A DNA stretch of 64,000 nt. It comes from Lelliottia sp. JS-SCA-14. GTDB lineage: Bacteria > Pseudomonadota > Gammaproteobacteria > Enterobacterales > Enterobacteriaceae. Positions 1 through 8,488 of the stretch are shown one piece after another. Position numbers and translations under genes: made by a program. Position 1 is the first letter of the stretch. The number at the start of each line of letters is the position of its first letter. Location of the stretch: NCBI RefSeq assembly GCF_035593345.1, contig NZ_CP141606.1:2852001-2916000 (forward strand). Reading direction: 5' to 3'. The notes under the pieces are model-generated. The model had not been told where the DNA came from. It did no database searches and was given only the letters and a program-made list of their open reading frames with translations.

Positions 1-57
1 GGCAAACATGATAATGGCTATGAAAAGACTCAGTAGAAATATCAAAAATGTTCTCAT
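1..57 (-). CDS. Partial immunity protein (Tldi1-like), N-terminal 19 codons only
   Basis: Only the first 19 codons lie in the window; the rest runs off the left edge. The ATG (57..55) overlaps the TGA stop of the effector gene in an ATGA arrangement, so translation is probably coupled. The visible peptide starts MRTFLIFLLSLFIAIIMFA, one basic residue and then an unbroken hydrophobic run, that is, a signal peptide or membrane anchor. A periplasm-directed product directly after an L,D-transpeptidase-type T6SS effector is what is expected of its immunity protein. The function is inferred from position and signal sequence; the domain itself cannot be seen. Confidence 0.72.
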   Translation of the reverse strand, partial: MRTFLIFLLSLFIAIIMFA

Positions 58-533
58 GTTACGGTTATCGTTCCATGTGCTTTAAAGCTCGTACAGGGAA
101 CTGGCATCATCGTGGTGTTTAGCAATGCTTCCCGCAAATAGTCAAAATCTGACAAGCTGCAAAGCGTTATACACCCTTCACTCAACCCGCGCGGGCCAAT
201 CGGATGCAATCTAAAACTAGAGCGTTTAACACCCTCGACAAAAACTGCGTCGTCTATCTGCCAGTCCTCTTTATAAAGAGCGAACCATGTAGAACGGTCT
301 GTGCCGTAGAAATTTTTCAGGCCGAAATCAGTTATTGCACCCAACCGACCACCGCTTTGCCTACTTAAAATAAAGTAGCGACCCGGGGGGATTGGGCCAA
401 TTTCCTTTCTGCCAGCCATTGTCACGTTATTGCGCCCAAATAGCTGACCTGAAAATGCGGGAAAGTTTCCCACTCCCGCTACGGTCAATATAGAGGTCGG
501 CAAGCCATTCAGTGCAAACCTGGCAATTATCAC
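54..533 (-). CDS. tlde1: T6SS effector, Tlde1/DUF2778 L,D-transpeptidase-like
   Basis: A 159-residue protein of the DUF2778 (Tlde1) type. These effectors go to the periplasm of rival bacteria and cut or exchange D-amino acids on peptidoglycan peptides with a His/Cys L,D-transpeptidase-like site. Here the motif HPIGPRGLSEGC supplies His near residue 110 and Cys near residue 121; the N-terminal block RFALNG and the central IPPGRYFIL are also typical. The open frame extends further upstream, but the chosen GTG start (533..531) overlaps the hcp stop codon (GTGA) and begins just before the conserved N-terminal block. It is the second gene of an hcp-effector-immunity operon, so Hcp is its probable carrier. 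Family is clear; target chemistry is inferred from the family. Confidence 0.83.
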   Translation of the reverse strand: MIIARFALNGLPTSILTVAGVGNFPAFSGQLFGRNNVTMAGRKEIGPIPPGRYFILSRQSGGRLGAITDFGLKNFYGTDRSTWFALYKEDWQIDDAVFVEGVKRSSFRLHPIGPRGLSEGCITLCSLSDFDYLREALLNTTMMPVPCTSFKAHGTITVT

Positions 534-1021
534 GCTGTAACCCTCATGTTCCAGCCGTCTGTAAACTTGATGTTGCCGTCGCAATATTTCCAGGTGATTT
601 TTTCATAACGCAGCTCGACTGATTCAAGATGATTATGTTTTTCCATAGCCTGGTTTTTTACGTTGTGCATGACTGGTGTTACACCAACCACCTTCACCCC
701 TTCGAGGAACATGTTGAAATATTCAACCTCCTGCCCTGCATCGTTAATGCGATACCACTTTATTTCAGCAGACTTGAGCGTTTGGCCTGATGCCACCGCG
801 CGATACAGATAAGGTGAGGAGGAGTCAAACTCCTTTTCTATTGTGAGAGGGGAATGAATACGGGTGCCAGTGAGTTTGCCTGTATTCCCATCAGTTGGAA
901 TATGAAGGCCATGGCCGAAGGATAAAACCTCAACACTACCCTCTCGATCCTTCACATCGACAGAACCCTTAATATCCGCGCCACCGTCATCTTTCAGCCA
1001 CAAATAAGCTGGTATAGCCAT
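530..1021 (-). CDS. hcp: T6SS tube protein Hcp (TssD), orphan copy
   Basis: A 163-residue Hcp, the ring-forming protein that stacks into the T6SS tube and carries small effectors in its lumen. The N-terminus MAIPAYLWLKDDGGADIKGS and internal LSFGHGLHIPTD and RIHSPLTIEKEFD are standard for enterobacterial Hcp, and the length is normal. The ATG is preceded by AAGGAG at good spacing, though that site lies in an inverted repeat. No other T6SS structural gene is in the window, so this looks like an orphan hcp delivering the adjacent Tlde1 effector; sheath and membrane complex must be encoded elsewhere. First gene of a three-gene minus-strand operon. Confidence 0.95.
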   Translation of the reverse strand: MAIPAYLWLKDDGGADIKGSVDVKDREGSVEVLSFGHGLHIPTDGNTGKLTGTRIHSPLTIEKEFDSSSPYLYRAVASGQTLKSAEIKWYRINDAGQEVEYFNMFLEGVKVVGVTPVMHNVKNQAMEKHNHLESVELRYEKITWKYCDGNIKFTDGWNMRVTA

Positions 1022-1028
1022 GATTTAT

Positions 1029-1047
1029 CTCCTTATAAAAAAAGGAG
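1029..1047 (-). promoter_or_regulatory. Inverted repeat covering the hcp ribosome binding site
   Basis: On the minus strand CTCCTT (1047..1042), a 7-nt spacer, then AAGGAG (1034..1029), the Shine-Dalgarno sequence of hcp. The two 6-nt arms are perfectly complementary, so the leader could fold and hide the ribosome binding site. The stem is short and could be coincidental in an A/T-rich leader. Confidence 0.45.
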
Positions 1048-1101
1048 TATACTCATGCTAGTTTCGAGGCCCAGAACTTTTTGTGCGGAAAGATTTCTCA
1101 T

Positions 1102-1131
1102 AATAAAACCCGCACAGAGGCGGGTTTTATT
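1102..1131. terminator. Rho-independent terminator upstream of hcp
   Basis: A perfect 12-bp stem AATAAAACCCGC/GCGGGTTTTATT with a 6-nt loop, with T-rich tracts on both sides and thus potentially bidirectional. It insulates hcp from upstream minus-strand transcription and places the hcp promoter within about 80 bp upstream of its start codon. Confidence 0.8.
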
Positions 1132-1225
1132 ATTTCGGCAACATCCAAAATTAGCCTTAAAAATCAGTCATTCTATTGCATTTTGTAACCACACTTAGAA
1201 TTTTTAATGTGGTTATCGTGCTTTA

Positions 1226-1411
1226 TCACAGAAAAAGCCTCAACTGATTAATCAACGACATCTTTGCTGGCCACATGGCGGCAATTTGCTCCTCAAGGAG
1301 AACAAGTGTTTGTATCAGCGCCGTTTTATCCAGTGCGACTACCTCCTCTTTCATCAACTGCCAGTCTGGTGCGTACACGCGAAGCCAGGCGCCAATGTTA
1401 ACACGTTGCAA
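1226..1411 (-). CDS. Small hypothetical protein
   Basis: A 61-codon open frame starting MQRVNIGAWLRVYAPDWQLM, with a leucine/alanine-rich helical middle part. I do not recognise it. It lies between the hcp module and the integrase remnant and ends just upstream of the terminator at 1102-1131. It may be a leftover small phage gene or a chance frame in a decayed prophage end. Confidence 0.3.
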   Translation of the reverse strand: MQRVNIGAWLRVYAPDWQLMKEEVVALDKTALIQTLVLLEEQIAAMWPAKMSLINQLRLFL

Positions 1412-1508
1412 AAAAACACTGGCTTCAGGCGTTGCCGAGGTCAGTGTATTTTAATTGTAACTGTGCCATCGGTTTATCGAATGTTGCGCGATGCCGAAGG
1501 CACTATGA

Positions 1509-1712
1509 TCAGCGAGCTGCGCCACACCGTCAGGATCCGGCGAAACGTTCAGTAATACCCCGCCAACTTTTCACGAGATCCGCAGCCTTTCCGGGCGGCT
1601 GTATGAAGCAGCCTATGGCAAAGAATTTACCCAAAAACTTTTCGGTCACAAGTCCGAGAAGATGACCAAAAAGTACCTCGATAAGCGCCAGAAAGAGTAC
1701 GTGATGATTTAA
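1509..1712 (+). pseudogene. Remnant of phage tyrosine integrase (C-terminal fragment)
   Basis: An open frame without a start encodes the C-terminal end of a lambda-type tyrosine recombinase: PPTFHEIRSLSGRLYEAAYG (from 1560), then LFGHKSEKMTKKYL and a TAA stop at 1710-1712. The box II HxxR, the later His of GHK and the nucleophile Tyr in KKYL are present, but the N-terminal DNA-binding part and the first catalytic Arg region are not in frame upstream (stop codon at 1506), so this is a decayed gene. It points at SdsR and ends about 130 bp before the SdsR 3' end, the usual place for an integrase next to its attachment site. Confidence 0.85.
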
Positions 1713-1840
1713 ATTTTCCTTGTGAAAAAAATGTTAAGGCCGATTTTGTTGTGATATAAAAGGAAAAGACCGGATATCGAAATTCGAGGAAATTTCGAGG
1801 ATTTTCGGGGCGGTCTCTGTAATTTACTGATGTGACTTAC

Positions 1841-1878
1841 AAATAAAAAGAGACCGAATACGATTCCTGTATTCGGTC
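1841..1878. other. Probable attachment-site boundary (attL/attR-like) in the SdsR terminator
   Basis: The SdsR terminator stem (GACCGAATAC paired with its complement, 1852-1878) and T-tract (1841-1851) form the junction between conserved backbone and acquired DNA carrying the integrase remnant. In Salmonella, insertions at this locus duplicate the sRNA 3' end; the matching second copy would lie left of this window. The call rests on position and published behaviour of the locus, not on a visible direct repeat. Confidence 0.5.
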
Positions 1879-1947
1879 CAGGGAAATGGCTCTTGGGAGA
1901 GAGCCGTGCGCTAAAAGTTGGCATTAATGCAGGCTCAAGTCGCCTGA
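1843..1947 (-). ncRNA. sdsR: SdsR (RyeB) small RNA
   Basis: Sequence and location, immediately beyond yebY, match the conserved sigma-S-dependent Hfq-binding sRNA SdsR. On the minus strand it runs from GGCGACTTGAGCCTGCAT through GCACGGCTCTCTCCCAAGAG to a terminator stem with loop AGGAAT and a T-rich tail ending near 1843. SdsR represses mRNAs such as ompD, tolC and mutS in related bacteria. The 5' end is estimated by alignment to the remembered E. coli sequence and may be a few bases off. Confidence 0.92.
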
Positions 1948-2031
1948 CACTTTAAGAATAGATGACGACGCCAGGTTTTCCAGTCCGCAGCAAAAGTGGT
2001 CAGAAAATTTCGCGATTGAGCATCCCAAAAC

Positions 2032-2074
2032 AAAAAAACCGCACTGCTTCCTGTCAGAAGCCTGCGGTTTTTTT
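2032..2074. terminator. Bidirectional terminator between RyeA and yebY
   Basis: A7-CCGCA, an inner GCTTC/GAAGC stem and loop, then TGCGG-T7. A tracts on one side and T tracts on the other make it a rho-independent terminator in both directions: it ends RyeA on the plus strand and the yobA-yebZ-yebY operon on the minus strand. Confidence 0.85.
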
Positions 2075-2089
2075 ATTGGAAACCTGAAA

Positions 2090-2443
<354 letters not shown>

Positions 2444-3316
2444 TCAGAAAGGCTCCCAGGTCGCGAACAGACTGACGATTGCCAGCACCAGCGCCCCCAG
2501 AACCACCTCAGCCTGTGTCATCCAGATAAAGAATTGTTGTTCGCGCCCCGATTCAGGACGAAATCGTGGAACCAGAAGATACCGATTCAGCAGCGCAATG
2601 ACCACCATCATCGCCACCAGCGCACATTTCAACAACAGCAACTGCCCATATTCCGTGCGCCACGGCCAGTTCAGGCCGAGGATCAGCAGCATATTGACCA
2701 CACCGGTCAGGATCACGCCCGCCACCGCATAGTGCCCGATACGCGAAAAACGCATCATGGTATAGATAGCCGGAACGCGCCAGCGCCCTTTTGCCAGCCG
2801 CATGCAAAACACCAGCGGGAGCAACGCGCCGACCCAGGTCGCTGCGCTGAGCAAATGAATCGCGTGATTAACCCGCTGCAGAACGCCCGGAACGCCGTCG
2901 CGCATCGCCGCATGACCGACACCCGCGAGTAAAATAAACTGGCCGATGGCGAGCAACAGCAACAGGCGCGCGCTTTTCGCGGGTGCGATCCAGGCCGCAC
3001 AGGCGGTGAGGAGCGCCAGGACGATTTGCCACAGCCACACGCCACCAAACCGCGTGCTGGCGACCGCCTGCCAGATCTCTGGCTGAACCACGTCACGCCA
3101 GCCGTCACCCATCTGCCCGCCCTGCACCGCCAGCATCAGCAGCGCCGTCAGCAGACTGACCAGCGCCGCGATTTTTTGCTGCCGCTGAAAACGGCGGGTC
3201 ATCAGCCGTTGCAGGGAGAACGGAGCCAGCCACGCGCTGTAAAACGCATTGCCGAAAATCAGCATCAGCGCCGCAAAATGGACGAAGCGCAGGGCGACGT
3301 AACTGAACGCCAGCAT
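2444..3316 (-). CDS. yebZ: CopD family inner-membrane copper protein YebZ
   Basis: A 290-residue multi-spanning membrane protein with the CopD domain in its C-terminal half ([20 protein letters not shown], then [15 protein letters not shown]). Histidines in membrane segments are typical of the family, which moves or handles copper together with a periplasmic CopC. It starts 1 nt after the yobA stop, so the genes are co-transcribed and probably translationally coupled. Length equals E. coli YebZ. Confidence 0.93.
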   Translation of the reverse strand: MLAFSYVALRFVHFAALMLIFGNAFYSAWLAPFSLQRLMTRRFQRQQKIAALVSLLTALLMLAVQGGQMGDGWRDVVQPEIWQAVASTRFGGVWLWQIVLALLTACAAWIAPAKSARLLLLLAIGQFILLAGVGHAAMRDGVPGVLQRVNHAIHLLSAATWVGALLPLVFCMRLAKGRWRVPAIYTMMRFSRIGHYAVAGVILTGVVNMLLILGLNWPWRTEYGQLLLLKCALVAMMVVIALLNRYLLVPRFRPESGREQQFFIWMTQAEVVLGALVLAIVSLFATWEPF

Positions 3317-3317
3317 C

Positions 3318-3692
3318 TTATTTCACGCTAAAGTGATAGCTGCCTTTGGTTTTGTGACCGTCGACGGAGACCACGTGCCAGTCAACGGCATACGTCCCCG
3401 GCGTCAGGGGTTGTTCGAGAGGAACGATGAGCTGGGTGTTGTCATTCTCCGCGCGTTTCACCGCACCAATTTTGACGATTTGCTGCTTATCACCGGTGAC
3501 GGATACGCCGCTGAATTTCGGTTCGATACCTTCCGAGAAATTGAGCGTCAGCGCCTGCGGCGCAGCAGTGACGGCGGCGTCGGCAGCCGGGTACTGATGT
3601 TTAAGATGGGCATGAGCCAGCGCAGCCGGAGCTGTCGCCATAGAAAGCAGAAAGGTCAGTGCGCAGGCCGCGCGGGATGGGGTGAATACCAT
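3318..3692 (-). CDS. yobA: CopC-like periplasmic copper-binding protein YobA
   Basis: A 124-residue secreted CopC-domain protein: signal peptide ending ALAHA, then the mature N-terminus [15 protein letters not shown] with histidines for Cu(II), and the closing [20 protein letters not shown] with the second metal-binding His/Asp set. An upstream ATG at 3701 is in frame, but AAGGA sits almost against it and at good distance from the ATG at 3692, which also gives the E. coli length; I chose 3692. First gene of the operon with yebZ and yebY. Confidence 0.93.
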   Translation of the reverse strand: MVFTPSRAACALTFLLSMATAPAALAHAHLKHQYPAADAAVTAAPQALTLNFSEGIEPKFSGVSVTGDKQQIVKIGAVKRAENDNTQLIVPLEQPLTPGTYAVDWHVVSVDGHKTKGSYHFSVK

Positions 3693-3829
3693 ATCAATCA
3701 TTCCTTTTTGTTATGTCTATATGACAGAGGATAACTCTGTATAATATCTGAGTCGAGGATGATCCTGCGCAGGCTTGTCAACGCAGGGCAACCGCGGTAA
3801 GGTCAGCGCCGCATAATCAGGAGAAGGCA

Positions 3830-4060
3830 ATGAAGATTAATCTGGCGACCATCCCTCAGGATGAAATGGACAAAGTGAATGTCGATCTCGCGGCCGCAGG
3901 CGTGGCGTTCAAAGAGCGCTATAACATGCCGGTGATCGCCGAAGTCGTTGAGCGCGAACAGCCCCCTCACCTGCGAGACTGGTTTCGCGAGCGTTTAATT
4001 GCGCATCGCCTGAAGTCCGTCACGCTGTCGCGTCTCCCGTACGAACCTAAAGTTAAGTAA
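3830..4060 (+). CDS. holE: DNA polymerase III theta subunit
   Basis: A 76-residue protein colinear with E. coli theta, the small subunit that binds and stabilises the epsilon proofreading subunit in the polymerase III core. It starts [20 protein letters not shown] and carries the conserved [10 protein letters not shown] helix. A good ribosome binding site (GGAGAAGG) precedes the ATG. Single gene, divergent from yobA. Confidence 0.97.
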   Translation: MKINLATIPQDEMDKVNVDLAAAGVAFKERYNMPVIAEVVEREQPPHLRDWFRERLIAHRLKSVTLSRLPYEPKVK

Positions 4061-4169
4061 ACGCGGCTTTTCGTTACACTTCCTTACAGGGTTTGTGGCA
4101 GGATAAGAAAACCCTGAAGTATTCAGGGGAATTATCGAATCCCTGAGACGAGTGTATAAGGAAGTCACG

Positions 4170-4826
4170 ATGTCCCAATGGAATATTGCCGCCGCGCAGT
4201 ATGCTCCCCGGCATAACTGCATTGATGCTCACGTTCAGCATCACCTTCGTTTTATCGACGCTGCTGCCCGCCAGCAGTGCAATCTGCTCGTTTTCCCTGA
4301 ACTTTCGCTGACCGGCCCTGCCGTCGATGGCGTGACGTTGCCTGAGCCGCCTGACGAACAGACACTGGCTCCGATTGTTGACGCCGCACACACCCTTTCC
4401 ATCACGGTGATCGCCGGAATGACCCTGGAGACGCACGGCGTGCGGCAGAAAGGACTGGCCCTTTTTTCCCCGAATCACACTCAGGCCATGCGCTACCCGC
4501 AGGGCAGCGGCGCATGTCTGATACCCGGCAAACCCCAGCTCACTATCGTGGAGGGGCAAACGGAACTGCCGAGTCTCGATCCTCTCGCCGCGCTATTCAC
4601 CTGCAGCCAGGCCGTCGGTGAGAGCAGCTGGCGCGACGCCATCAGTCGTCTGCAGCGTTTTTCCCATAAATACGCTATTGCAGTGCTGATGGCGAACTCG
4701 CTCGGCCACAGCGCCCTGTGGGATGCGAGCGGGCAATTGATTGTTCGCGCCGACAGCGGCGAGCTGTTATTAACCGGAACATGGGGTAAGCAGGGTTGGC
4801 AAGGTGATATCATTCCATTACGCTAA
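4170..4826 (+). CDS. yobB: Carbon-nitrogen hydrolase family protein YobB
   Basis: A 218-residue nitrilase-superfamily protein. The Glu of the usual Glu-Lys-Cys triad is visible in LLVFPELSLTG; a Cys follows in LFTCSQAV, but the normal Lys and CYDxRFP contexts are not conserved, so activity is doubtful or specialised. The start at 4170 is preferred over 4152 because AAGGA precedes it and the length then equals E. coli YobB. It sits between holE and exoX as in E. coli. No substrate is known. Confidence 0.88.
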   Translation: MSQWNIAAAQYAPRHNCIDAHVQHHLRFIDAAARQQCNLLVFPELSLTGPAVDGVTLPEPPDEQTLAPIVDAAHTLSITVIAGMTLETHGVRQKGLALFSPNHTQAMRYPQGSGACLIPGKPQLTIVEGQTELPSLDPLAALFTCSQAVGESSWRDAISRLQRFSHKYAIAVLMANSLGHSALWDASGQLIVRADSGELLLTGTWGKQGWQGDIIPLR

Positions 4827-4850
4827 TGTTTTTAAGGCCAGGAGTGAGCC

Positions 4851-5513
4851 ATGCTGCGTGTAATCGACACCGAAACCTGTGATCTTCAGGGCGGGATTGT
4901 AGAGGTCGCGTCCGTTGACGTGATTGACGGACAGATCGTCAACCCCATGAGCCATTTGGTTCGCCCCGACCGTCCTATCAGCGCGCAGGCGATGGCCATT
5001 CACCGCATCACGGAATCGATGGTGGCGGATAAACCCTGGATTGAGGAAGTGATCCCGAACTACTTCGGTAGCCCGTGGTACGTGGCGCATAACGCCAGCT
5101 TTGACCGCCGCGTATTGCCGGAGATGCCCGGCGAGTGGATCTGCACCATGAAGCTGGCGCGCCGCGCCTGGCCGGGGATTAAATACAGCAATATGGCGCT
5201 GTATAAATCCCGCAAGCTCAGCGTGAAAACGCCGGAAGGGTTACATCATCACCGCGCGTTGTACGATTGCTATATCACGGCGGCGTTACTCATTGATATC
5301 ATGAATAACACCGGCTGGACGCCGGATGAGATGGCGACCATCACCGGACGCCCCGCCCTGTTAACCACCTTTACCTTTGGTAAATATCGCGGCAAACCGG
5401 TCTCCGAAGTGGCCGAGCGCGATCCGGGCTATCTGCGCTGGCTGTACAACAACCTCGACCGCATGAGCCCGGAGCTGCGTCTCACGCTCCGCCATTACCT
5501 CGACGACGCCTAA
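4851..5513 (+). CDS. exoX: Exodeoxyribonuclease X
   Basis: A 220-residue DEDDh-type 3'-5' exonuclease acting in DNA repair and mismatch correction. Exo I motif [13 protein letters not shown] gives the first Asp/Glu pair, HNASFDRR is the Exo II region, and [15 protein letters not shown] carries the His and Asp of Exo III. The C-terminal extension [20 protein letters not shown] is the feature seen in E. coli ExoX. Its 3' end overlaps the convergent ptrB gene by 4 nt. Confidence 0.96.
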   Translation: MLRVIDTETCDLQGGIVEVASVDVIDGQIVNPMSHLVRPDRPISAQAMAIHRITESMVADKPWIEEVIPNYFGSPWYVAHNASFDRRVLPEMPGEWICTMKLARRAWPGIKYSNMALYKSRKLSVKTPEGLHHHRALYDCYITAALLIDIMNNTGWTPDEMATITGRPALLTTFTFGKYRGKPVSEVAERDPGYLRWLYNNLDRMSPELRLTLRHYLDDA

Positions 5514-7573
5514 TCCGCGGCAACATGGCCTGGCAGCGTCCCCTGCGCCAGGCCAATCAGGAAGGCATACTCCAGCGCCACCCCTTCGTAGGATTTAAAG
5601 CGTCCCGATTTCCCACCGTGACCGGAGTCCATATCCGTGCACAGCAGTAGCAGGTTGTCGTCGGTTTTCAGCTCCCGCAGTTTCGCCACCCATTTTGCCG
5701 GTTCCCAGTACTGCACCTGAGAATCGTGCAGACCGGTGGTCACCAGCATGTGCGGATAAGCCTTCGCTTCGACGTTATCGTACGGGCTGTATTCTTTCAT
5801 GTAGCGATAGTAGGTCTCGTCCTGTGGATTGCCCCACTCTTCAAATTCACCGGTGGTTAACGGGATCGACTCGTCGAGCATAGTCGTGACCACATCAACG
5901 AACGGTACCTGGGCGACGATGCCTTTAAACAGCTCAGGACGCAGATTGATTACCGTCCCCATCAGCATACCGCCCGCGCTGCCGCCCATGCCAAAACACA
6001 GTTTCGGATCGCCGTAGCCCTGAGCAATCAGCTCGTCACACACGTCCAGATAGTCGTTAAAGGTATTTTTCTTTTTCAGGAATTTCCCTTCTTCGTACCA
6101 ATGCTGGCCCAATTCCCCGCCGCCGCGCACGTGGGCGATGGCGAAGACAAATCCCCGGTCGAGCAGGCTTAGTCGGCTGCTGCTGAAATCGGCGTCCATG
6201 CTGGCGCCGTAAGAGCCGTAGCCGTACACCAGCAGCGGGTTTTTACGCTTCTGGAAATGGTCTTTGTGATACACCAGCGACACCGGGACCTCCACGCCAT
6301 CGCGCGCGGTGATCCACAGGTGTTCGCTGCGGTAATGGCTGGCGTCAAACCCGGCCACTTCGGCCTGCTTGAGCACTTTCCGCTGGCCGGAATTCATATC
6401 GAGTTCAAACAGCGTGTCGGGCGTGGTCATCGACGAATATCCGTAGCGCAGCCGGGAGGATTCGGGCTCAGGATTGTAGCCAATCCAGGTCACGTACGCC
6501 GGATCGTCAAAGGCAATCCCCACCACTTCGCGCGTTTTACGGTTGATTTGCCGGATGCTGGTCAGCCCTCGCTGACGCTCTTCCACCACCAGCCAGTCGG
6601 TAAACAGGGTGAAGCCTTCGAGCATCACCTGTTCACGTGCCGGGATCAGCACTTCCCATTTACGCTCGTCGCGCACTTTGGTTTTATACAGGCCAAAGTT
6701 TTTGCCTTCGCGGTTGGAGCGCAGATAGAAGGTATGCTGGAAATGGTCGAGGCTGTACTCGTGGTCTTTACGGCGCGGGAGAAAACAGAGCGGCTGGGCG
6801 TCGGGCAGCTCCGCATCAAGCAGCAGCACTTCGGTGGTCGTGGCGCTGGCAAGCGAAATAATCACATAGTGGCGCGAGGTGGTTTTGTGCAGGCTGACGT
6901 AAAAGGTGTCGTCCTGTTCTTCGTACACCAGCTCATCGGTACCCGAAGAGGTGCCGACCGTATGTCGCCAGACCTGATAAGGCAGCAGCGTTGAGGCGTG
7001 CTTTTTGACGTAATAGACGGTTTCAGAGTCGTTCGCCCAGACAAAATCCGACGAAACGTTATCGAGCATTTCCGGATACCAGTTCCCGGTGTCCAGATTG
7101 CGAAAGCGCAGGCCGTACTGGCGGCGTGACAGGTAATCTTCCGCCAGCGCCATGATGGTGTTATCCGGCGAAATACCCATCCCGCCGAGGGTATAGAACT
7201 CGCTGTGCGCCGCGCGCTGGTTGGCATCGAGCAGGGTCTCCCAGTCGTCCCATTCGGCACAAAGCACAGACTGGCGCTGATAGATGGCGTATTCGCTGCC
7301 CGGCTCGTAGAGATGACGATAGCGGTAGCCGTTTTTGGTCCAGGGCGCCGAGATGTCGCGCTGCGGAACCCGCGCGACCATCTCTTCCAGCAGACGATCC
7401 TGGAGCGCCTGCTGCGAGGACATCACCTTGCGGCCGTAATCATTTTCCTGATGAAGGTAATCAAGCACTTCCGGCTGCGAGCGTTCGTCGTCCCGCAGCC
7501 AGTAGTAATTATCGATGCGCGTGTCACCGTGAGTGGTGAGCGCTTTGGGAATGCGTCGGGCTTTTGGCAGCAT
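5510..7573 (-). CDS. ptrB: Oligopeptidase B
   Basis: A 687-residue serine peptidase of family S9A (prolyl oligopeptidase) that cuts short peptides after basic residues in the cytoplasm. An N-terminal beta-propeller half is followed by an alpha/beta-hydrolase domain with nucleophile Ser in [12 protein letters not shown] and catalytic His in [10 protein letters not shown]; the Asp lies in the [15 protein letters not shown] region. Length matches E. coli PtrB (686). Convergent with exoX. Confidence 0.97.
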   Translation of the reverse strand: MLPKARRIPKALTTHGDTRIDNYYWLRDDERSQPEVLDYLHQENDYGRKVMSSQQALQDRLLEEMVARVPQRDISAPWTKNGYRYRHLYEPGSEYAIYQRQSVLCAEWDDWETLLDANQRAAHSEFYTLGGMGISPDNTIMALAEDYLSRRQYGLRFRNLDTGNWYPEMLDNVSSDFVWANDSETVYYVKKHASTLLPYQVWRHTVGTSSGTDELVYEEQDDTFYVSLHKTTSRHYVIISLASATTTEVLLLDAELPDAQPLCFLPRRKDHEYSLDHFQHTFYLRSNREGKNFGLYKTKVRDERKWEVLIPAREQVMLEGFTLFTDWLVVEERQRGLTSIRQINRKTREVVGIAFDDPAYVTWIGYNPEPESSRLRYGYSSMTTPDTLFELDMNSGQRKVLKQAEVAGFDASHYRSEHLWITARDGVEVPVSLVYHKDHFQKRKNPLLVYGYGSYGASMDADFSSSRLSLLDRGFVFAIAHVRGGGELGQHWYEEGKFLKKKNTFNDYLDVCDELIAQGYGDPKLCFGMGGSAGGMLMGTVINLRPELFKGIVAQVPFVDVVTTMLDESIPLTTGEFEEWGNPQDETYYRYMKEYSPYDNVEAKAYPHMLVTTGLHDSQVQYWEPAKWVAKLRELKTDDNLLLLCTDMDSGHGGKSGRFKSYEGVALEYAFLIGLAQGTLPGHVAAD

Positions 7574-7660
7574 GTCAGTTTTTCTTTTTGGTTTTACACC
7601 CTATAAGGGTGGCAAAACGCGCGCACGATGCAAGCGAAACGTGACAGCCGTCAGATAAAA

Positions 7661-8311
7661 TTACCCCTGTAATGCCTGTTTTTGCTGCTTAATATCCTGT
7701 TCGATCCCTTCCCGAACATCTTGCGGAATTTTCAGCGCGTCGCCGAGGGCGTTCAGATAGCTGCGCTCCATAAAGTGATCGATATCGATGGCTGCGGCAC
7801 TCAGGAAATAGAGTTCCAGCGCCTCCTCCTCGTTTTTCACACTCTGCGCCAGACGGTTTGGATCGAGCGGCTGTTCAATCGCCTGCGCCACCAGCGCTCG
7901 GCCCTGCGCTTCCACGCCCGCTTCCCGCATCTGCTGCTCGATGGCGGATCGCTCTTTGTCATCGATGTGGCCGTCGCTTTTCGCGGCAAACACTAGGGCC
8001 AGGATCAGGCGTTCAGTACGCAGATCCATCGGTGAAATTTGCTCACCAAAGTGCGGTTCATCCTGATGGGCCGTCCGCACTTTCTCTTTGTACTTGTTCC
8101 AGAGCACCGTTCCGGCAATAGCCCCACCACCGGCCAGCAGCGCGCCGGTGCCGTATTTGGTCAGCAGTTTGCGCGAGGATTTATTGGCGACCAGCAGGCC
8201 CGCCAGCCCGCCGAGCGCACCGGGCACCAGCAGCTTGCTCAGCCCCTCGCCGCCCGATGACGACGCTTTCTGTCCTAACATGGATTGCAGTTGATTCAAC
8301 CAGCCTGACAT
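7661..8311 (-). CDS. yebE: DUF533 inner-membrane protein YebE
   Basis: A 216-residue DUF533 family protein. The N-terminal part has a glycine/alanine-rich hydrophobic stretch ([16 protein letters not shown], then [16 protein letters not shown]) and the rest is a tellurite-resistance-like helical domain. An in-frame ATG exists at 8323, but GGGGA is well placed for the ATG at 8311 and the protein then begins [15 protein letters not shown] like its homologues. Function is unknown; in E. coli yebE belongs to the Cpx envelope-stress regulon, but I saw no clear CpxR box here. Confidence 0.9.
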   Translation of the reverse strand: MSGWLNQLQSMLGQKASSSGGEGLSKLLVPGALGGLAGLLVANKSSRKLLTKYGTGALLAGGGAIAGTVLWNKYKEKVRTAHQDEPHFGEQISPMDLRTERLILALVFAAKSDGHIDDKERSAIEQQMREAGVEAQGRALVAQAIEQPLDPNRLAQSVKNEEEALELYFLSAAAIDIDHFMERSYLNALGDALKIPQDVREGIEQDIKQQKQALQG

Positions 8312-8439
8312 GATTTTCCCCACTTAACGGTTCGCAATGGGTACAGCCTATGCGAGGTGATGTCAGGAAATGTCTGTCCGCGCTAAAGAAGCGCAAATTT
8401 CCCCCGCCCATCATCACGCTGTCCGTTGAGGGAAGACAG

Positions 8440-8455
8440 ACGCAAACGTTTTCGT
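8440..8455 (+). promoter_or_regulatory. PurR operator of purT
   Basis: ACGCAAACGTTTTCGT fits the PurR consensus ANGCAANCGNTTNCNT at every fixed position. It lies 33 bp before the purT start codon, consistent with purine-dependent repression of purT. Confidence 0.88.
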
Positions 8456-8488
8456 TTATACTGCGCGCAACTTTTTCAGGGGGATTTT

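Larger units (their letters stand above)
1805..2074 (+). ncRNA. ryeA: RyeA (SraC) antisense sRNA, boundaries approximate
   Basis: Opposite-strand partner of SdsR. In E. coli RyeA fully overlaps SdsR and starts roughly 40 nt before the SdsR 3' end; I transferred that geometry. The segment after the SdsR region (about 1950-2000, including GATGACGACGCCAGG) matches what I recall of E. coli RyeA, and a terminator follows at 2032-2074. Because foreign DNA abuts the SdsR 3' end, the original upstream promoter of RyeA may have been replaced here; expression is uncertain. Confidence 0.55.

Noticed and set aside
1712-1841. An exact second copy of the SdsR terminator between the integrase remnant and SdsR
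   Set aside because: The stretch has similar-looking pieces (AAAAGACCGGATATCG and CGGTCTCTG) but no exact duplication; the duplicate expected from integration would be at the far end of the element, outside the window.
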